DNA from: an uncultured Planctomycetota bacterium
GTDB lineage: Bacteria > Planctomycetota > Phycisphaerae > SM23-33
Length of the DNA stretch: 64,000 nt
Direction of reading: 5' to 3'
Assembly (NCBI GenBank): GCA_903892515.1
Contig: CAITIS010000084.1
Span: forward strand, 1 to 64,000
The notes below the pieces were generated by a model. That model saw only the letters and a program-made list of their open reading frames with translations. It ran no database searches and was not told the origin of the DNA. The number at the start of each line of letters is the position of its first letter. The stretch's first letter is position 1. Both the position numbers and the translations under genes were made by a program. Of this stretch, positions 9,271 through 18,751 are shown piece after piece.

Positions 9271-12200
9271 TTGCGACCTCTCCATTCGCGTTGGGTACTC
9301 CTGGTGATGATGTTGTTCGCTGCGGCCGGGCTACCCTTGGTTGCCCACGCCCAGGACGAGCAAGCCTCAACTCAGACCCTCCTCAAACAAGCCGTCACCG
9401 ACTACAAGGCCAAGCAGTTCAGCAAGGCCCAGTCCACGCTGTCTCGCATCAATCGCGACAAGCTGAGCGATGCCGAGAAGAAGGATTACGACGTGTACGT
9501 GGCCGGGGCCCGCGTCGGCGTGGCCAAGCAGGCCGAGGCCGCCAATGCCTTCGAGCAAGGCTTGCAGGCGATGAAGGCCAACGACTTCAAGCGGGCGCAG
9601 AGCCTGTTCGACGAGGTGGCCAAGAACCAGTATGTAATCGAGTCGTTGCGGAAGGACGCCGAAGCCAACCGGATGCTGGCGACCCGCAAGGCCGCGATGG
9701 CCAAGACGCAATCTCCCGCACCCGCTGCGGCCGCCGCCACGCCGGCCACTCCCACCAGCCAGCCCGCCACGGTCGCCGATGTGATTCCCGATGACGCGGC
9801 CAGCAAGCCCGCCCCGTCCGAGGTGACGGCCGAAGCGACTGCCGCGCCGGCCAATCCGCCGACCGAAGCCCAGACCGCCGAGCCGGCCGCCCCCGTGGCT
9901 GCCGCTCCGACGCCCTCTGAGTCTGTCGCCCCGGCCGAAGCGCCGACGGCCGAGCCTGTCGCCCCCGTGGCCGCCGCTCCGACGCCGTCGCCCGAGCCGG
10001 TTGTCACACCCGTTCCGGCCGCTCCGGCCCCCGTCGCCGAGCCGGCCGCACCCGCTAGCGTTGCCAGTACACCCGAAGTCGCGCCTGCCGCGGCGACCGT
10101 CCCAGCTACTCCGGCCCCGGCCGCAAATACCCCCGCCGTGGCCAAGGCCAAGGATCTGATGATCCAGGCCGACCAGTGCCTCGACGCCGGCAATGTTGAC
10201 AAGGCCATCACCCTGTACGAGCAGGCGGTGGCGGCAGCGCCGGAATATGAGCCGGCCAAGGTCGGGCTGACCCGTGCCCAGAGCATGACCGGCCAGTCCG
10301 CCGGCTTGGCGGCCATCGGCAAGCTCGAACAGGAGCGGCAGGTTCGCAAGCAGGAGACGGACGTTCGCTACGCCCAGTCGCTGCAGCGTTCCCGCGAGGC
10401 CGTCCAGAACGCCAAGAGCAGCGAGGACTTTGCCCACGCCGCCGACGAAGTCAACAACGCCCGCATGCTGCTGAGCACCAACAAGAGTCTCTTCACCGAT
10501 GCCGAGTACCGCGAGAAGATGGTCCAGACCGACGAACTGAGCCGGTTTGTGGACATCGAGCGGACGCGTTGGGAAGAGCGTCGCGTCGCCTCCGAGCGGC
10601 AGCAGGTGCAGCAGGCCGAACGCGACCGCCGCACCACCACTCAGCGGCAGCAAAAGGAACGCGTGGACGCCCTCAAGGCCAAGGTCAACGCCCTGGTCAA
10701 GGAGCAGAAGTACGCCGATGCGGTCCAGGTGCTCGAGCAGATTCAACGCATCGACCCGAAAGATCCCGACACGCTTCGCCGCCTGGAAGAGTACCGGACC
10801 TTCGTGCTGCTGCTGGATGACAAGCAGGCGCACAAAGACGGTCTGGACCAGGAAGCCCGGCAGTTCGTGGATGTCCGCCAGGCCCAGATACCCTGGTATC
10901 AGCTGCTGATGTATCCTTCGGACTGGCCCGAGATCACCAAGCGTCGTCCCGCCGGCGGCGCCGATGAGCAGGCCGAGTCCGAAGTTGACCGGGCGGTGCA
11001 TCGCCGCCTGATGCAGGTTCAGAAACGCATGGAGCTGACGGGCGTCCGGCTGGAGCAGGCCATTGACTACATTCGCGACATCAGCGGCACGAGCATCCAC
11101 GTGAAGTGGGCGACGCTGGAGCAGGCCGGCGTGACCAAGGACACCACCGTCACGGTCAAGCTGCAAGACGTGACGATCGACAAGGCCCTGCGCACGATCT
11201 TAGAAGACGTCGGCGGCGTCAACCCGCTGAGCTATGTCGTCAGCGACGGCGTGATTACGATTTCGACCAAGGAAGACCTGTCCAAGGAAACGATCACGCG
11301 GGTGTACGACATTCGCGACCTGATCGTCTCGGTGCCTAACTTCGACCCGCCGAGCATAGGCGGCAACCTCGGCTCCGGCAGCACCGGCGGCACGAGCGGC
11401 AGCACCGGCGGAACCACCGGCGGATCGAGCGGGGGTTCGACCAGCTTCGGATCGAGTTCCGGCTCCAGCGGCAGCAGCAGTAGCAGCGGCGGCAACAACG
11501 GCCCCAGCCGCGACGACATGATCAAGAACATCCTGGACCTGGTGGAAACCACCATCGCCCCGGAGACGTGGATCGACAAGCAGGGCACGATCGGCTCGAT
11601 GCGCGAGCTCAACGGCAACATGATCGTCACCCAGACCTCGGACAATCACCGCGCCTTGATTGAACTGCTGACCAAGCTGCGCGAGTCCAAGGCCTTGCAG
11701 ATCAATATCGAGGCCCGGTTCATCACCGTCAGTACCAGCTTCTTAGACCGCATCGGCATCGACCTGAATTTCTACTTCAACGTGGGCAGCCAGGTTGTAC
11801 GGACTGGCGCGACCGATCCGCTGACCGGTGCGCAAATCGTCAACACCGGTGCCGGAGCCGCGCTGCCGCAGTGGAACGGCCAGCCGGGCGGAGGCAGCAA
11901 CTTCAGCGCGATCCCCGTCACTCAGAACAGTTCTGCCTGGACGTCGGGCGTGGCATCGGGCGTGGGCCAAAATATTGGCGGCGATCCCGGAGTTTCCCTC
12001 AGCCACGGCCTGAATATTGCCGGCACATTCCTGGACGACATTCAGGTGGACTTCCTGCTTCAGGCCACGCAGGCCAACCAGTCCACGCGCACGCTGCAGG
12101 CCCCGCGTCTGACGATCTATAACACTCAGCGGGCGTATGTCACGGTCGCCACGCTGCAAGCGTACGTTTCTGGCGTCACCCCGATCGTGGTGGAGAACGT

Positions 12201-12639
12201 CGCGGCGTATCAGCCCACGGTCAGCCAGGTCATGACCGGCACGGTGCTGGGCGTGGAAGGCACGATTTCCGCCGACCGTCGGTACGTGACCATGACGCTG
12301 TACCCGCAGCTACAGAACATCCTGGGCTTCACCTCCTACAGTGCGATTTCAGGGCCCGGCAACCAGTCGGCCGGCAATATCTCGCTGCCCAACCTGGCGG
12401 TGGAAGAAGTCCGTTGCACGGTCTCGGTGCCCGACGGCGGTACGCTGCTGCTGGGCGGCCTGAAGCAGGCCGGCGAGCAGGAGCGTGAGATGGGCGTGCC
12501 GATCATATCGAAGATTCCCGTCCTCAACCGGCTGACGACCAACCGGTCGCTGGTGCGCGACGAATCCTCGACCCTGATCCTGGTCAAGCCCAAGATCATC
12601 ATCCAGAAGGAATACGAGGAAGCGGCCTTCCCACCGTGA
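9271..12639 (+). CDS. pilQ: Secretin (GspD/PilQ family) with N-terminal TPR region
   Basis: 1122 residues from TTG 9271. A signal peptide (about 1-26, ending VAHA) is followed by a TPR-like helical region (to about 145), a long Ala/Pro linker (about 150-290), more TPR-like and coiled-coil helices (295-560), an STN/N0-like domain (about 587-690), a Gly/Ser linker (about 700-747), an N-domain and the C-terminal secretin barrel. The secretin hallmark VPDGGTLLLGG is near 1053 and the family's final IPVLNRL...LVKPKII segment is present. It forms the outer-membrane channel for pilus or secreted substrates. It is much longer than typical PilQ (about 700) because of the TPR half. Last gene of the operon; a strong terminator follows. 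Confidence 0.9.
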   Translation: MRPLHSRWVLLVMMLFAAAGLPLVAHAQDEQASTQTLLKQAVTDYKAKQFSKAQSTLSRINRDKLSDAEKKDYDVYVAGARVGVAKQAEAANAFEQGLQAMKANDFKRAQSLFDEVAKNQYVIESLRKDAEANRMLATRKAAMAKTQSPAPAAAAATPATPTSQPATVADVIPDDAASKPAPSEVTAEATAAPANPPTEAQTAEPAAPVAAAPTPSESVAPAEAPTAEPVAPVAAAPTPSPEPVVTPVPAAPAPVAEPAAPASVASTPEVAPAAATVPATPAPAANTPAVAKAKDLMIQADQCLDAGNVDKAITLYEQAVAAAPEYEPAKVGLTRAQSMTGQSAGLAAIGKLEQERQVRKQETDVRYAQSLQRSREAVQNAKSSEDFAHAADEVNNARMLLSTNKSLFTDAEYREKMVQTDELSRFVDIERTRWEERRVASERQQVQQAERDRRTTTQRQQKERVDALKAKVNALVKEQKYADAVQVLEQIQRIDPKDPDTLRRLEEYRTFVLLLDDKQAHKDGLDQEARQFVDVRQAQIPWYQLLMYPSDWPEITKRRPAGGADEQAESEVDRAVHRRLMQVQKRMELTGVRLEQAIDYIRDISGTSIHVKWATLEQAGVTKDTTVTVKLQDVTIDKALRTILEDVGGVNPLSYVVSDGVITISTKEDLSKETITRVYDIRDLIVSVPNFDPPSIGGNLGSGSTGGTSGSTGGTTGGSSGGSTSFGSSSGSSGSSSSSGGNNGPSRDDMIKNILDLVETTIAPETWIDKQGTIGSMRELNGNMIVTQTSDNHRALIELLTKLRESKALQINIEARFITVSTSFLDRIGIDLNFYFNVGSQVVRTGATDPLTGAQIVNTGAGAALPQWNGQPGGGSNFSAIPVTQNSSAWTSGVASGVGQNIGGDPGVSLSHGLNIAGTFLDDIQVDFLLQATQANQSTRTLQAPRLTIYNTQRAYVTVATLQAYVSGVTPIVVENVAAYQPTVSQVMTGTVLGVEGTISADRRYVTMTLYPQLQNILGFTSYSAISGPGNQSAGNISLPNLAVEEVRCTVSVPDGGTLLLGGLKQAGEQEREMGVPIISKIPVLNRLTTNRSLVRDESSTLILVKPKIIIQKEYEEAAFPP

Positions 12640-12671
12640 CCGTGAGCCAGCACTCTTCACCAGAACTTAGC

Positions 12672-12704
12672 GCGGCGAGCCAATGTGGCTCGCCGCTTCT
12701 TTTT
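12672..12704 (+). terminator. Strong intrinsic terminator of the pilus/secretin operon
   Basis: Perfect 11-bp stem GCGGCGAGCCA / TGGCTCGCCGC with a 3-nt loop, followed by TTCTTTTTG. It begins 33 bp after the secretin stop codon. Confidence 0.92.
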
Positions 12705-12738
12705 GTGCGCCATGGTTTCCTGGCGAGGCCGCTTCGTC

Positions 12739-12925
12739 GTGTAACAGGCCCCCGCTTCAGCGGGGGTTATAAGGCGAGGAATTGAAATTCTTAGCCCGTT
12801 TCAACGGGCTTGAAGTCGTGCCTTGAGGCACAATGGCTAAAGGCGGTCCAGATAAGCCCGTTGAAACGGGCTGCAAACGCAGTATGGATCCCATTTACCC
12901 CCGCTGAAGCGGGGGCCTGTTACAC
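12739..12925. repeat. 187-bp element with 29-bp perfect terminal inverted repeats, copy 1
   Basis: The ends (12739-12767 and 12897-12925) are perfect 29-bp inverted repeats, each containing the palindrome CCCCCGCTTCAGCGGGGG. Inside lies a second inverted pair built on CCCGTTTCAACGGG. A second element of exactly 187 bp with the same architecture lies at 45630-45816. No coding sequence inside; MITE-like. The rest of the gap up to 13202 holds a GTGGCGGGTTGGGAAACCC-type direct/inverted repeat at about 13085-13160. Confidence 0.85.
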
Positions 12926-13202
12926 GGCCTTCGCCCGTGCCTGGGCAAAGCTTGCCTCGCGAGAAGCAAAAGTCGCTCACCTTCTTTTACAAGCCGGCCG
13001 CGCTCTTCCTGAACGCTTCGGGGTTTGCTAGGATTCACTCGCTGGAGCAATTGCCAGAGCAGATTTCCGCGTGGCCAGAACAGAGTTTCGCGTGGCGGGT
13101 TTCCCAACCCGCCACGTCCCCACTGACGAGAGGTGGCGGGTTGGGAAACCCGCCACCCAATCGGAAGGGACCCTTGGCAACCGCTCTTGCAGGAGATTCC
13201 CC

Positions 13203-14465
13203 ATGAAGCGGCACTCGTTGGCAGTATTGGCATTGGCGGCTGGCGCGACGATGGCGCTGGCCGGAGCGACTACGTCGGGCGCGGGTTCATCTCGGCCGGG
13301 CTTCTCGGCCTCGTCCCTCTCGGCCGGGTTTTCGGCCACGTCGTCGGCCGCCAGCAGGGTCGCGCTGCGCGGGCTTTCCCTGGACATGGCGCGGCGGCAG
13401 GTCATCGTGGCGGCCAAGGTGGCATTGCGGCAGGGGGCGCTGGAGTTCCTGCTGTGCAAGGAAGGCACGAAGGACTACGAATCGGTGCTGACGACCAAGG
13501 CAGAGCCCTCCAACGTGCATGCGGCCTTGCTGGCGTTGGGCTTGTCGCCCGGAAAGCCCGGACGCTGGGTCAAGAGCGATGGCGATCCCGCCCGTTTCGT
13601 TGCGCCGGCAGGGGCGCTGGTGGACGTGGCGATTCGCTGGAAGGGCAAGGCGGGCGAGGTGGAAGTGCCCGCCTGGAAGCTGCTCAAGCCCAACCGCGTC
13701 GGCGAGGAGCCCCGGCCGATCAAGTGGGTGTTCGTCGGCTCGCAGATGACCGACGCTGGCCGGTACTTGGCCGACGTGGACGGCACGCTGGTTTCCGTGG
13801 CGAACTTCGCCTCCGCCACGCTGGATGTGCCCTTCGCCAGCACCGACCAGAACGCCATGCTGGAGTTCTCCAGCAACACCGAGCTGCTGCCCGAGCAAGG
13901 CTCCGACGTCGAGGTGGTGTTGACGCCTGAGCCGCAGGCTGCCTCCGCGCCGGCGGCCAGGATGTTCGTGTTCGTTGACCGTCTCGGACGCATCGAGGCC
14001 GACGGCAAGAAGGTTTCGCCGCTGGCGTTGGAAGAGGAAGCCCGGCGGTTCCTGTCGGTTCACGCCCAGGGTTCGGCCGAGGTTCGCATCGACGCTGAGG
14101 CCATGGTGTACGACCGCCAGCGGGTGCAGGAAGCACTGCGGTCGGCGGGCATGGAGGACGTGGACGTTCGCGTCGCCAATGCGTCAGCCCAGCCGCCGCC
14201 GCGGACGCCCGAAGAGGCCCAGCAGGCACTGACGCAGTGGCGCGAGCAACTGGCAGAGGGCGAGTCGCTGGGCGATCCGGCCGGAGAGGCCCTGGCGATC
14301 GTCAAGGCACTGCAGCGCCGGCAGGAGGAGCTGCGCCGCCAGAGCGAGCTGTGGCAGCAGTACGCGGCCTCGCTGCAGAAGCTGGCGGGCGAGCGGGCGG
14401 CATCCCAGCCTGCCAGCCAGGCAACCAGCCAACCGGCCAGAGCGGCCACGCAGCCGGCGGAATAA
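13203..14465 (+). CDS. Secreted protein of unknown function with a possible ExbD-like C-terminal domain
   Basis: 420 residues from ATG 13203, preceded by AGGAG. The open frame continues upstream through repeats, but this start gives a signal peptide (about 1-20). The N-terminal 240 residues are a mixed alpha/beta region with no family I recognise. Around residues 258-325 the pattern (VDRLGRIEADGKKVSPLALEE, then VRIDAEAMVYDRQRVQEAL, ending in a VDVRVA strand) resembles the periplasmic domain of ExbD/TolR. It lacks their N-terminal membrane helix. The C-terminus is a Gln/Arg-rich helix and an Ala/Ser/Gln tail. Stands alone between repeat blocks. Confidence 0.7.
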   Translation: MKRHSLAVLALAAGATMALAGATTSGAGSSRPGFSASSLSAGFSATSSAASRVALRGLSLDMARRQVIVAAKVALRQGALEFLLCKEGTKDYESVLTTKAEPSNVHAALLALGLSPGKPGRWVKSDGDPARFVAPAGALVDVAIRWKGKAGEVEVPAWKLLKPNRVGEEPRPIKWVFVGSQMTDAGRYLADVDGTLVSVANFASATLDVPFASTDQNAMLEFSSNTELLPEQGSDVEVVLTPEPQAASAPAARMFVFVDRLGRIEADGKKVSPLALEEEARRFLSVHAQGSAEVRIDAEAMVYDRQRVQEALRSAGMEDVDVRVANASAQPPPRTPEEAQQALTQWREQLAEGESLGDPAGEALAIVKALQRRQEELRRQSELWQQYAASLQKLAGERAASQPASQATSQPARAATQPAE

Positions 14466-14494
14466 TCGCAGGTGGCTCACAGCCGCTTGTCCCC

Positions 14495-14585
14495 GTGGCA
14501 CAGCCGCCCTCGGCTGTGGCCTTTCGCGCGGCACCCGTCCGCAGAACCTTTCGCACACAGCGCGAAAGAACCTGCGGACCCTACG
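14495..14585. repeat. Two dispersed hairpin repeats between convergent genes
   Basis: 14495-14520 is a copy of the CAGCCGCCCTCGGCTG hairpin family, also near 31510, 47026-47120, 49321-49450, 51664 and 55955. 14532-14585 is a copy of a CCGCAGAACCTTTCGC family whose other copies lie near 29154-29222, 39206-39258 and 40364-40412. Confidence 0.75.
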
Positions 14586-14607
14586 GCGCTGCGGTGAGTT
14601 CTGCTTC

Positions 14608-15591
14608 TTAGGGCTGTTGCGCCTGGCGCAAAAACGCATCGACCTGGGTCGCAGTGGGCAGGGCCGGGATCGCTCCACGCTTGAGCGTTGTCAGTGCGCC
14701 CACGGCGTTGGCCCGCGTGAGAATCCGCTCGAGGTCGATCCGCTGGATTTGCCGAATGGCCAGGCCCTGGCGGCGGAGCTTGAGAATCTCGCTGATGGTG
14801 CAGGCGACGAAGGCATCGCCCGCGCCGGTGAACTCGATGCTGGCGACATGAAAGGCTTCGACGTGTCCCTGGCCGCTGGCGGTGGCGTAACTGGCCCCCT
14901 GGCCGCCTTCGCTGCGAATGACCAATTCGGCGCCGCCGTCGAGCAGCCGCCTGGCCCCGGCGGCAAAGTCGTCGGTGCCCACGCAGAAGGCCCACTCCTC
15001 GCGCGAAACCTTCACGATCTGGCTGCCGGTGAATCCCTGGCCGATGGTGCGCCGGATTTCCTCCTCCGGCAGGTGCCACAGCCGCGGGCGATAATTCGGA
15101 TCGTAGCTCACCAGCAGGCCTGAGTCGGCGGCTAGGCCCCGGGCGCGGTCGGTGGCCGCTCGCGCCGCGGGCGCAATTCGGCTGATCGAGCCAAAGTGCA
15201 GCGCGCCGGCCGACCTGATGTAGCTGGCGTCGATATCGCTTTCACTCAGCGGGGCCAGGCCCTGCTCATCGTGCACGAAGAAGAAATCGTTGGCCCCGTC
15301 GGAATGCACGGCTGCGAAGGCCAGCGGCGTGGACTTGCCGCTCCGCCGCACCATGTGTGAGACATCCACGCCCTCGCGCCCAAGCATGGCGGTGAGAGAT
15401 GTCCCGAAGGGGTCATCGCCCACCGCGCCGATAAAGCCGCAGGAGCAACCCAGCCTCCTGGCCGCCACCGCCACGTTGGCGGGCGCGCCGCCAGGGGCCT
15501 TGGCAAAGCCCGAGGCGTCTTCGATGCGTACGTCGATCTCCAGCGAGCAGAAGTCGATCAGCAGTTCACCGATGCACAGCAGGTCGATCAT
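14608..15591 (-). CDS. PfkB-family carbohydrate kinase (fructokinase-like)
   Basis: 327 residues, the usual size for the ribokinase/PfkB family, which phosphorylates a sugar or nucleoside with ATP. The N-terminal signature GGAPANVAVAARRLG lies near residues 33-47. The C-terminal anion-hole motif FTGAGDAFVA, with the catalytic Asp, lies near 254-263. The overall pattern is closest to bacterial fructokinases, but substrate cannot be fixed from sequence. It is monocistronic, convergent with the preceding secreted-protein gene, and bounded by repeats on both sides. Confidence 0.88.
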   Translation of the reverse strand: MIDLLCIGELLIDFCSLEIDVRIEDASGFAKAPGGAPANVAVAARRLGCSCGFIGAVGDDPFGTSLTAMLGREGVDVSHMVRRSGKSTPLAFAAVHSDGANDFFFVHDEQGLAPLSESDIDASYIRSAGALHFGSISRIAPAARAATDRARGLAADSGLLVSYDPNYRPRLWHLPEEEIRRTIGQGFTGSQIVKVSREEWAFCVGTDDFAAGARRLLDGGAELVIRSEGGQGASYATASGQGHVEAFHVASIEFTGAGDAFVACTISEILKLRRQGLAIRQIQRIDLERILTRANAVGALTTLKRGAIPALPTATQVDAFLRQAQQP

Positions 15592-15974
15592 GATTTCTTT
15601 GGTTCCGTTATGTGGGCAGGACTCATCCTGCGGGCAGCACTCATTATGTGGGCGGCACCCATCCTGTGGGTGGCATGGTCAGTCCCGTCGTTTGGGATGA
15701 CCATGTTCAGACCTTCGGGGGAACTCCAACATGGTCACCGCATAGACGACTGCGGCTGACCATGCCGCCCGCTCATGCCGCCCGTCTCATATGAAGGGTG
15801 CCATAGCCTGGCACGGCTTCGCTCCTTCTGGCGAAGACGGGGCTGGCTATGCCTGACCTTCTCATAGGTAGAGCCGCAAGACAACGCGGCTCAACCTATG
15901 GCACCCAATCGACGCGGCTTAACCTATGGCACTCAATAGATGTGGCTCAACCTATGGCACCCAATAGATGTGGC
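15592..15974. repeat. Repeat-filled gap between the PfkB kinase and rdgB
   Basis: Contains inverted copies of a TGACCATG family (about 15670-15772). A hairpin at 15863-15900 has arms GAGCCGC/GCGGCTC inside CATAGGT/ACCTATG. Three tandem half-copies of the same unit with a period near 27 bp follow (about 15901-15985). The last half-copy runs into the 3' end of rdgB, so the final residues and stop codon of that gene are repeat-derived. No gene seen. Confidence 0.75.
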
Positions 15975-16640
15975 TCAACCGATGGCAGCGAAGTATTCCC
16001 GCAGCAACTCGGCCATTTTGCGCACGGCCTGGCCGCGGTGGCTGATGGCGTTCTTGTCGTCGGCGGGCAGCTCGGCCATGGTGCAGCCGCGGTCGCGCAG
16101 GACAAATAGCGGATCGTATCCAAACCCGTTCTGCCCTTGCAATTCATGGCCGATGTGGCCCTCGATGACGCCGCGGCTCTCCAGCACGATCCGCTGCCCG
16201 TCCGACACCGCCAGCGTGCAGACGAACCGGCCCGTGCGAAGCTCCTCCGGAACGTTGGCCAGGCAGCGGAGCAGCTTGGCATTATTGGCCGGGTCGATCA
16301 CGTCGCGTTTTGGCTCTGGCGGGCAATCCTCAGAGGCATAGCGGGCGCTATATACGCCCGGCTCGCCGCCCAGGGCATCGACCTCCAGCCCGCTGTCATC
16401 GGCCAGCGCCCAGCAACCGGTGGCACGGGCGTAGTAATGGGCCTTGTCGCGGGCGTTGTCGGCGAAGGTCAGGCCGGTTTCTTCGGGTTCTGCGATGCTG
16501 TGGCCAGGGTCAATCTCCGCCAGGCTCACGACCTCTACCGGCAGCGGGCCCAGCGTGGCGATGATCTCGCGGCTCTTGCCGGGATTCCGCGTGGCCAGGA
16601 CGATGCGAATCGCTTTGGAATTCACGGGTCGCTGTGTCAT
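15975..16640 (-). CDS. rdgB: RdgB/HAM1 non-canonical purine NTP pyrophosphatase
   Basis: 221 residues. It hydrolyses dITP, ITP and XTP to monophosphates plus PPi, keeping deaminated purines out of nucleic acids. Family motifs are complete: ATRNPGKSREI near the N-terminus (nucleotide loop), ETGLTFADNARDKA, the catalytic ADDSGLEVDAL, GVYSARYA, FGYDPLF and ISHRGQA near the end. Its ATG overlaps the stop of the upstream lipoprotein gene (ATGA), making it the last gene of an rph-lipoprotein-rdgB operon. rph-rdgB adjacency is common in bacteria. Confidence 0.95.
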   Translation of the reverse strand: MTQRPVNSKAIRIVLATRNPGKSREIIATLGPLPVEVVSLAEIDPGHSIAEPEETGLTFADNARDKAHYYARATGCWALADDSGLEVDALGGEPGVYSARYASEDCPPEPKRDVIDPANNAKLLRCLANVPEELRTGRFVCTLAVSDGQRIVLESRGVIEGHIGHELQGQNGFGYDPLFVLRDRGCTMAELPADDKNAISHRGQAVRKMAELLREYFAAIG

Positions 16641-17689
16641 GGCGCGCGCCCACCGGGGGCACGGTTGCCGGCATTGCTCGGCGGCGGGGGAGGGGCGAAC
16701 GGCACGGCCGCGGGCTGGCTGGTTGCTTCAGCCGTTACTGCCTCGCCGGCGCCGGCGGTTCCCTCGGCCGCGTTTGTTCTGGCGCCAGCGGCTGCGCCCG
16801 ATCTGGGCGTGGCGGGGGTCAATCCCGGCAGCGTCTCGCCGCGGTCGTTTTCATGCGGCACGCTGATGAGCGCCGTCTTGAGCGGCACGAGGATGGTTTT
16901 GCCGTTGGCGTCGTGGCCCACGTTGTTCTCGCCGTTGCCGTTGACGGCCAGCAGCGGGAAGTCGTGCTGAATCGCCAGCACCCTGGGGCTGATGATCTGG
17001 GCCTGGTCGCCCTTGCCGCGGACGGCCTCGGGCCCGAACGTGCCGATGGTCACGATAGACATGGACGGAAAGTGATAGAAGTACGCATCGTAATTGCCCT
17101 GCCGCAGAAGCCGGCAGTAGTCGACGGCGAACTTGCGCCGCCCGACGTACTTGTGGGCCGGATCGTCGTGGAAGGTCGCGATCAGCAGCGTGTACGGAGC
17201 CCGCACATTTCGCAGGTTCCACTCGGTCGGGCCGATGTCGGCGCCGGGCAGCGGCACGATGATGGCCTGGGCGAAGGGCTTGGTGCCGGTCTGCGTGCGG
17301 TGATTCTTGGCGATGCGGAGGTTGGGGTCGGCGTCTTCGACCGTGCGGTACTTGCCCCAGCACACCTCGCTGGTCCCGGCCTTGTCCAGCACGAACACGC
17401 CCTTCCAGCCCAGCCCCTGCGTCAGCCGCTGCTGGTAGAGCTGGGCGTCCTGGATGTGCGTGGCGGGGTTGTTCATCGACGCCAGCAGGATGGTGTAGGC
17501 ATCGTTGTCGGCGTTGCCGGCGGGCGAGGCGGCGGGAGCGCCCAGGCCGGCTGGACGCGTCGAACTCGTCGCGTTAAGAGCCGAGCCGGCCTGCCCGTTC
17601 TCGTCGCAGGATGGCAGGGCCGCCAGCGTCACCGCGCACAGCAGCATCGCCGCCAGTGTTCGCGCGTGTTTGTGAGGCAGTTTCGACAT
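16637..17689 (-). CDS. Lipoprotein with two SPOR-like repeats
   Basis: 350 residues. A lipoprotein signal ends in LPSC, with Cys28 as the predicted lipidation site. Two segments, starting YTILLASMNN and YTLLIATFHD, have the SPOR-like pattern of a beta strand, a helix with spaced Tyr/Gln, then strands ending in a TIGTF-type motif. SPOR domains bind denuded peptidoglycan. The C-terminus is a Pro/Ala-rich tail. It starts 2 bp after rph stops and overlaps rdgB, so all three are cotranscribed. I recognise no named family; the SPOR suggestion is from pattern only. Confidence 0.75.
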   Translation of the reverse strand: MSKLPHKHARTLAAMLLCAVTLAALPSCDENGQAGSALNATSSTRPAGLGAPAASPAGNADNDAYTILLASMNNPATHIQDAQLYQQRLTQGLGWKGVFVLDKAGTSEVCWGKYRTVEDADPNLRIAKNHRTQTGTKPFAQAIIVPLPGADIGPTEWNLRNVRAPYTLLIATFHDDPAHKYVGRRKFAVDYCRLLRQGNYDAYFYHFPSMSIVTIGTFGPEAVRGKGDQAQIISPRVLAIQHDFPLLAVNGNGENNVGHDANGKTILVPLKTALISVPHENDRGETLPGLTPATPRSGAAAGARTNAAEGTAGAGEAVTAEATSQPAAVPFAPPPPPSNAGNRAPGGRAP

Positions 17690-17691
17690 GG

Positions 17692-18417
17692 CTATGCTCC
17701 TTGCAGCGCCTTCTTCTGGGCTTGCAGCAGACTACGGATTCCCTTCTGGGCCAGCGCCAGCATGGCCGAGAGTTGCTTGCTGTCGAAGGGGGCGCGTTCG
17801 CTGGTGCCCTGCACCTCCACGAACTTGCCCGAATCCAGCATGGCGACGTTCATGTCCACATCGGCAGAGACGTCCTCGGAATAGTCCAGGTCGAGCAGCG
17901 GCTTGCCGCCGGTCAGGCCCACGGAAATGGCCGCGATGGCGCCTTCGAGGATGTTCTTGCCCAGCAGCCCGCGCCGCTGCACGTTGCGGATGGCCAGCGC
18001 CAACGCCACGTACGCCCCGGTGATGGCGGCGGTGCGCGTGCCGCCGTCGGCCGTCAGCACGTCGCAGTCGATGTAAATCGTATTCTCGCCCAGCCGGTCC
18101 ATGACGACCACGCTGCGCAGGGCCCGGCCAATCAGCCGCTGAATCTCGGTGGCGCGACTGTCGGGCTTGCCCACGGGTCGCTTCTTCCGCTTGGGCGTGC
18201 AGCCCGGCAGCATGCCGTACTCAGCCGTCACCCAGCCCTTGCCCGAACCGACGAGCCAGTCCGGCACGCCGGGCTCGTACATGGCGGTGCAAATAACCCG
18301 CGTCCGGCCCATCTCGATGAGACAGGACCCGTTGGCGGTCGGAACGTAACCCGTCGTGATCTTCACCGCTCGTAGTTGATCGGCCTTCCGGCCATCGTTG
18401 CGCACTGCGCGTGTCAT
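17692..18417 (-). CDS. rph: Ribonuclease PH
   Basis: 241 residues from ATG 18417, which has AGGAG at good spacing; the longer open frame upstream reads through heptad repeats and is not genuine. It is a phosphorolytic 3'-5' exoribonuclease that trims tRNA 3' ends. The signature RNDGRKADQLR is at the N-terminus, then GWVTAEYGMLP, the long RATEIQRLIGRALRSV helix, DVLTADGGTRTAAITGA and the C-terminal EVQGTSERAPF. Length matches the family. First gene of the rph-lipoprotein-rdgB operon. Confidence 0.96.
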   Translation of the reverse strand: MTRAVRNDGRKADQLRAVKITTGYVPTANGSCLIEMGRTRVICTAMYEPGVPDWLVGSGKGWVTAEYGMLPGCTPKRKKRPVGKPDSRATEIQRLIGRALRSVVVMDRLGENTIYIDCDVLTADGGTRTAAITGAYVALALAIRNVQRRGLLGKNILEGAIAAISVGLTGGKPLLDLDYSEDVSADVDMNVAMLDSGKFVEVQGTSERAPFDSKQLSAMLALAQKGIRSLLQAQKKALQGA

Positions 18418-18486
18418 GCGAAAATTCTCCTGTAGGGGAGCTAGTGTACCCGAAACCGCCGGCGGGTTGCTACCGTGGCCAGCAGA

Positions 18487-18580
18487 GGGAATCGGGAGTC
18501 GGGAATCGGGAATCGGGAATCGGGATTCGGGATTCGGGAAGCGGGAAGCGGGAAGCGGGATTCGGGATTCGGGATTCGGG
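18487..18580. repeat. Heptad tandem array, 13 units, G-rich orientation
   Basis: Thirteen exact 7-bp units plus a trailing GGG, all of the form GGGAATC, GGGAGTC, GGGATTC or GGGAAGC. The period never slips. It has a reverse-complement partner at 18752-18814. Confidence 0.95.
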
Positions 18581-18751
18581 TGGGTGGCATGGTCACGCTT
18601 TCGTTGGCGTGACCATGTTGGGACCTGCATAGGGCCCGAACATGGTCATCCCAAACGGCGGGACTGACCATGCCACCCACATGAGGGGTGCCCTCCACAG
18701 GGCGAGTCTGAACATGGTCACCCCAACAGCAGGGTGACCATGCCACCAACC

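Noticed and set aside
12742-12925. Possible CRISPR array from recurring CCCGCTTCAGCGGG sequence
   Set aside because: Copies are inverted, not direct; there are no uniform spacers and no cas genes.
18487-18580. Possible CRISPR or minisatellite
   Set aside because: Units are 7 bp with no spacers; reported instead as a heptad array.
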